This document shows positions 61,228 through 64,000 of a stretch of DNA of 64,000 nt, piece by piece. The notes below the pieces were generated by a model. It was not told where the DNA came from, searched no databases, and was given only the letters and a program-made list of their open reading frames with translations. Location: positions 183,109 through 247,108 of the forward strand of contig NZ_BMLC01000003.1 of the NCBI RefSeq assembly GCF_014645015.1, in the 5' to 3' direction. The translations under genes were made by a program, and so were the position numbers. The DNA comes from Salinibacterium xinjiangense (GTDB lineage Bacteria; Actinomycetota; Actinomycetes; Actinomycetales; Microbacteriaceae). Position 1 is the first letter of the stretch, and each line of letters opens with the position of its first letter.

Positions 61228-61854
61228 TCAGCCGATGAGGTCCCTCGTCACGAACGCCATATCGGTGGCTACTGGCACGGTCAGGGCGGTCAGGGTCGTG
61301 GAGGTGTCGCCGCCGGCACTCAGCCCCTGGATCGTGATGGAGTATTCGGTGTCGATCAGGTAGAGCGGTGAATCGAGATGACCGTCGTCTCCGTCGCCCG
61401 CGGAAAAAGTCTGCAGTACGGCGTCGTGCGCGACGAGCCTGGGGTCGTCGACGGCGTTCGGCAGGGTCGCATAGTTGTCGAGTTCGGGTTGCTGGAAGGG
61501 GATCACGGCAATCGTGATTCCCAGCTGGGTGGCGCGGTCCGTGGTCGTGTAGACGCATACCCGCTGGTCGTATGCCTCGGCAGCGGTGTTCGAATCCGAC
61601 GTCGTGCGGTCGTAGGAGAGCCCGGCGAGAACCTCGGGATTCGCTGCGGTGACGGCCGCAGCGAGGGCATCGCAGGATGGCAGTCGGTGCGACGATGGTC
61701 CGGAGGTTGTGGGCGCCGCAGTGGGGGTCGACGCCATGCCGTCGAGGGGAGCAGGGGTCGACACTGCGGGTATCACCCCGGTGCAGCCTGTCAGGGTTGC
61801 TGCGGCGACGACGAGAAGTACGGCGGCCGACGGCAGTCGGATCTGCTGGGTCAT
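61228..61854 (-). CDS. Hypothetical secreted lipoprotein
   Basis: 208 aa. A signal with lipobox TLTGC puts the lipidated Cys at residue 24. A Pro/Thr/Ser-rich linker (VSTPAPLDGMASTPTAAPTT) precedes a C-terminal domain with two Cys (SCDALAAAV and RVCVYTTTD) that could be a disulfide pair. It would be anchored outside the membrane. Family not recognised; it may be a DUF3558-like lipoprotein, a guess only. Leaderless -10 box 6 nt upstream. Upstream of, and in line with, the maltokinase. Confidence 0.75.
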   Translation of the reverse strand: MTQQIRLPSAAVLLVVAAATLTGCTGVIPAVSTPAPLDGMASTPTAAPTTSGPSSHRLPSCDALAAAVTAANPEVLAGLSYDRTTSDSNTAAEAYDQRVCVYTTTDRATQLGITIAVIPFQQPELDNYATLPNAVDDPRLVAHDAVLQTFSAGDGDDGHLDSPLYLIDTEYSITIQGLSAGGDTSTTLTALTVPVATDMAFVTRDLIG

Positions 61855-61860
61855 TGGACG

Positions 61861-61866
61861 ACAATA
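61861..61866 (-). promoter_or_regulatory. -10 box TATTGT, leaderless lipoprotein gene
   Basis: On the minus strand TATTGT ends 6 nt before ATG 61854. Confidence 0.5.
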
Positions 61867-61959
61867 ACAACTTCACCATCGTGATGATCAGCGGCTGGCA
61901 CTGTGGCCACAAGCCACGCCCCTAGAGTGGGCGTATCGCCAGTCGAAGGAGATGAAACG

Positions 61960-63543
61960 ATGAACGTCACGCCACAAGCGAGCGGATCGGCCACCCAGGC
62001 CCACCACAGCCAACACGACCACAGCACAGACTCAGCGCAGAGCATCGCGGGGGATGAGAACTCACCCCGTCGGGCCATGGAGACAGCGCTCGAGCTGACA
62101 GACGGAACGCGCGAGGAACGGGACTCGCTCGGAACCATGACGATCCCGGCGTCGGCATACTGGGGCATCCACACGGCGCGAGCCCTGGAGAATTTCCCCA
62201 TCACTCGTCGGGCTATCTACAACTATCCGGACCTGATTCGCGCGCTCGCGAAGGTCAAGCAGGCTGCCGCACGAGCGAATGCTGAGATCGGCGTGATCGA
62301 GGCAGAGAAGGCGGCCATCATCGACCAGGTCTGCCAGGAGATCTTTGACGGCGCCCTTCACGCCGAGTTCAGGGTCGGCGTCATCCAGGGCGGCGCAGGC
62401 ACATCCACCAATATGAATGCCAATGAGGTGATCGCCAATCGTGGTCTCGAGTTGATGGGCTTCGAGAAGGGCGACTACGCGAAGCTCAGCCCGATCGATG
62501 ACGTCAACCGCAGCCAGAGCACGAACGACGTCTACCCGACGGCGATCAAGCTCGCCATGGTCTACGGCGTGCAGAGACTGCTCGCCGAGCACAGGCTGCT
62601 CACAGCATCGTTCGCTGCCAAGGGGCGGGAGTTCAGCCAGGTCCTGAAGATCGGGCGCACCCAGCTCCAGGATGCGGTACCGATGACGCTTGGCCAGGAG
62701 TTCTCGGGATTCGCCCACACGCTCACCGAGGACTACGACAGGTTGACCGAGACCATCCCGTGGCTCAACGAGATCAACATGGGGGCCACCGCGATCGGAA
62801 CGGGAATCACGGCGGATTCGCGCTACGCCGCCGCGGTGTGCAGGCACCTGACCGACGCCACTGGGATTCCGATGGAAACCGCCGCCGACCTCATCGAGGC
62901 GACCAGCGACGCGGGAATCTTCATGACCCTCAGTGGAACTCTCAAGCGTGCCGCGGTCAAGCTGTCGAAGATCTGCAATGACCTCAGGCTGCTCTCGAGC
63001 GGCCCGCAGGCCGGTATCGGCGAGATCAACCTCCCGGCGCGCCAAGCCGGCTCATCGATCATGCCGGGCAAGGTGAATCCGGTGATCCCGGAGGTCGTCA
63101 ACCAGGTCGCCTTCAGCGTGATCGGTGCCGATGCCACGGTCACGGCGGCCGCGGAGGGCGGCCAGCTCCAGCTCAACGCGTTCGAGCCCGTCATCGCGCA
63201 CAGCATCCTGCAATCGCTGTCGTGGATGACCAACGCGTGTTACACGCTGCGTGTCAACTGTATCGACGGCATCACGGCCAACATCGAGCGGCTGGCGATG
63301 CAGGTTGAGACGAGCGTCGGTGTGGTCACGGCCCTGACCCCGTACATCGGATATGCGGCCGCAGCCACCCTCGCCCACACAGCGCTGACGACGAAAGAGT
63401 CGATCGCCGATCTCGTGGTGTCGACCGGGCTCATGACGAGGGAGAAGGTCGCGCAGGTTCTGTCACCTGAGCGATTGAGCGGCATGGTGGCCAACACCGC
63501 CGCGATTATTCTGCCGGTGCTGCCTCAGCACGTCGCCGACTAG
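61960..63543 (+). CDS. aspA: Aspartate ammonia-lyase
   Basis: 527 aa. Converts L-aspartate to fumarate and ammonia; fumarase/aspartase superfamily. GGAGTSTNMNANEVIANR, the SQSTNDVYPTA block and the signature GSSIMPGKVNPVIPEVV (flexible loop with Ser365/Ser366) are present. It has an N-terminal extension of about 50 residues, His/Ser-rich (HHSQHDHSTDS), absent from E. coli AspA. ATG 61960 has AAGGAG 8 nt upstream; a longer frame exists without support. Fumarase would lack this exact aspartase pattern. Confidence 0.92.
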   Translation: MNVTPQASGSATQAHHSQHDHSTDSAQSIAGDENSPRRAMETALELTDGTREERDSLGTMTIPASAYWGIHTARALENFPITRRAIYNYPDLIRALAKVKQAAARANAEIGVIEAEKAAIIDQVCQEIFDGALHAEFRVGVIQGGAGTSTNMNANEVIANRGLELMGFEKGDYAKLSPIDDVNRSQSTNDVYPTAIKLAMVYGVQRLLAEHRLLTASFAAKGREFSQVLKIGRTQLQDAVPMTLGQEFSGFAHTLTEDYDRLTETIPWLNEINMGATAIGTGITADSRYAAAVCRHLTDATGIPMETAADLIEATSDAGIFMTLSGTLKRAAVKLSKICNDLRLLSSGPQAGIGEINLPARQAGSSIMPGKVNPVIPEVVNQVAFSVIGADATVTAAAEGGQLQLNAFEPVIAHSILQSLSWMTNACYTLRVNCIDGITANIERLAMQVETSVGVVTALTPYIGYAAAATLAHTALTTKESIADLVVSTGLMTREKVAQVLSPERLSGMVANTAAIILPVLPQHVAD

Positions 63544-63614
63544 GTCTTCTTCCCAGGGCGCGTCGCTCGGCAGCTTTCGGGCAGCCTAGGTGCTAACGCT
63601 GTGGCTCGTCATTG

Positions 63615-64000
63615 TCATCGCTCGTCATCGTCGTCAACCACGTCGAGAGCCTGCTCGCGCGCCTCACCGGCAGTCGTCACAGCAGTGTCGACGGCTGTCT
63701 CGCCGCGTTCCTTCAGGTCGGTGGCCACGTCATTGGCTTTCTCGGCAACATCGCGCGCAGTTCTCACGGTCATGTCCGCGACATCCACAGCCGCGGTCGC
63801 GGTCGCGTCTGCGACATCGACTGCGACTGTCGCGGTCCTGTCGGCGACGTCTCTCGCTGTTTTGGCCGTCTTGTCCGCGATGTTCTTCGCGGTGAAGACG
63901 GTCTTGTCTGCCACGTCTTTTGCGGTGTCAGCAACCTTCACCGTCACGTCATGGGCAATTCCGGGCGCAGCCTTCGCTGCGGCTTCCGCGCGATCTCGGA
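63615..64000 (-). CDS. 11-residue-repeat (LEA-like) protein, 5' part outside window
   Basis: About 127 C-terminal residues are visible; the frame is open through the right edge of the window (…AEAAAKAAPGIAHD…), so the N-terminus is missing. It consists of at least six 11-residue repeats with consensus T-x-x-T-A-x-D-V-A-D-K/R, for example TAKTARDVADR and TVRTARDVAEK. This is the periodicity of amphipathic helices in LEA/apolipoprotein-like proteins. It ends in an acidic VVDDDDER. Role in stress or membrane association is only a guess. Confidence 0.72.
   Translation of the reverse strand, partial: RDRAEAAAKAAPGIAHDVTVKVADTAKDVADKTVFTAKNIADKTAKTARDVADRTATVAVDVADATATAAVDVADMTVRTARDVAEKANDVATDLKERGETAVDTAVTTAGEAREQALDVVDDDDER

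Overview
The window is GC-rich, densely coded DNA from an actinomycete. The best guess is the order Micrococcales, family Microbacteriaceae. The grounds are an M. tuberculosis-type RpiB active site, a short NusA of 333 aa, a Gly/Pro-rich IF2 N-terminus, tandem clpP1-clpP2, an SCO7613-like polytopic membrane protein, many GTG/TTG starts, and about 19 genes that look leaderless (a TAnnnT -10 box ending 5-7 nt before the start codon). I see no prophage, insertion sequence or CRISPR. This is ordinary chromosome carrying housekeeping genes and a few metabolic cassettes.

Layout. 1-4.6 kb: DUF2332 fragment, rpiB, a Nei-type DNA glycosylase, a PaiB-like protein, an amidohydrolase and dps. 4.7-6.8 kb: a NarL-type two-component system. 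6.9-11.8 kb: a giant membrane protein with a zinc ribbon, a tiny membrane protein and an esterase. 11.9-18.2 kb: two tRNAs and a proteostasis block (tig, clpP1, clpP2, clpX) interrupted by a CopC-like protein and a membrane protein. 18.2-26.7 kb: BenE transporter, luciferase-like oxidoreductase, M3 peptidase, methyltransferase, and the coupled valS-GNAT-small protein operon. 27-37.8 kb: the translation cluster nusA / ylxR-infB-rbfA, split by a CUT2 sugar-uptake cassette (LacI regulator, binding protein, permease, ATPase, PfkB kinase). 37.8-44.2 kb: Fpg and MutY glycosylases, uridine kinase, PanE-like reductase, truB, two membrane proteins and ribF. 44.2-53 kb: ROK sugar kinase, SRPBCC protein, deoC with two aldehyde dehydrogenases (the second a half-length form), an SDR protein, ribokinase and an SGNH hydrolase. 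53-64 kb: M20 peptidase, SNF2-type helicase coupled to a Stealth protein, a phosphodiesterase, a maltokinase-like kinase, a lipoprotein, aspA, and part of an 11-residue-repeat protein.

How the genes fit together. Pentose and deoxypentose use is a recurring theme: rpiB, ribokinase, deoC with aldehyde dehydrogenases, and the sugar ABC cassette. Oxidative-damage repair is another: two Fpg/Nei enzymes, MutY and Dps. The most unusual DNA features are the pervasive leaderless promoters, including two divergent -10 boxes that overlap, and a habit of short tandem duplications spanning or following stop codons (DUF2332/rpiB, response regulator, clpP2 terminator, nusA, SDR gene, ribF). The nusA-ylxR-infB order is broken by the sugar cassette, whose junction carries a triplicated nusA 3' end. 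All functions are inferred from recognisable motifs; no database search was possible.
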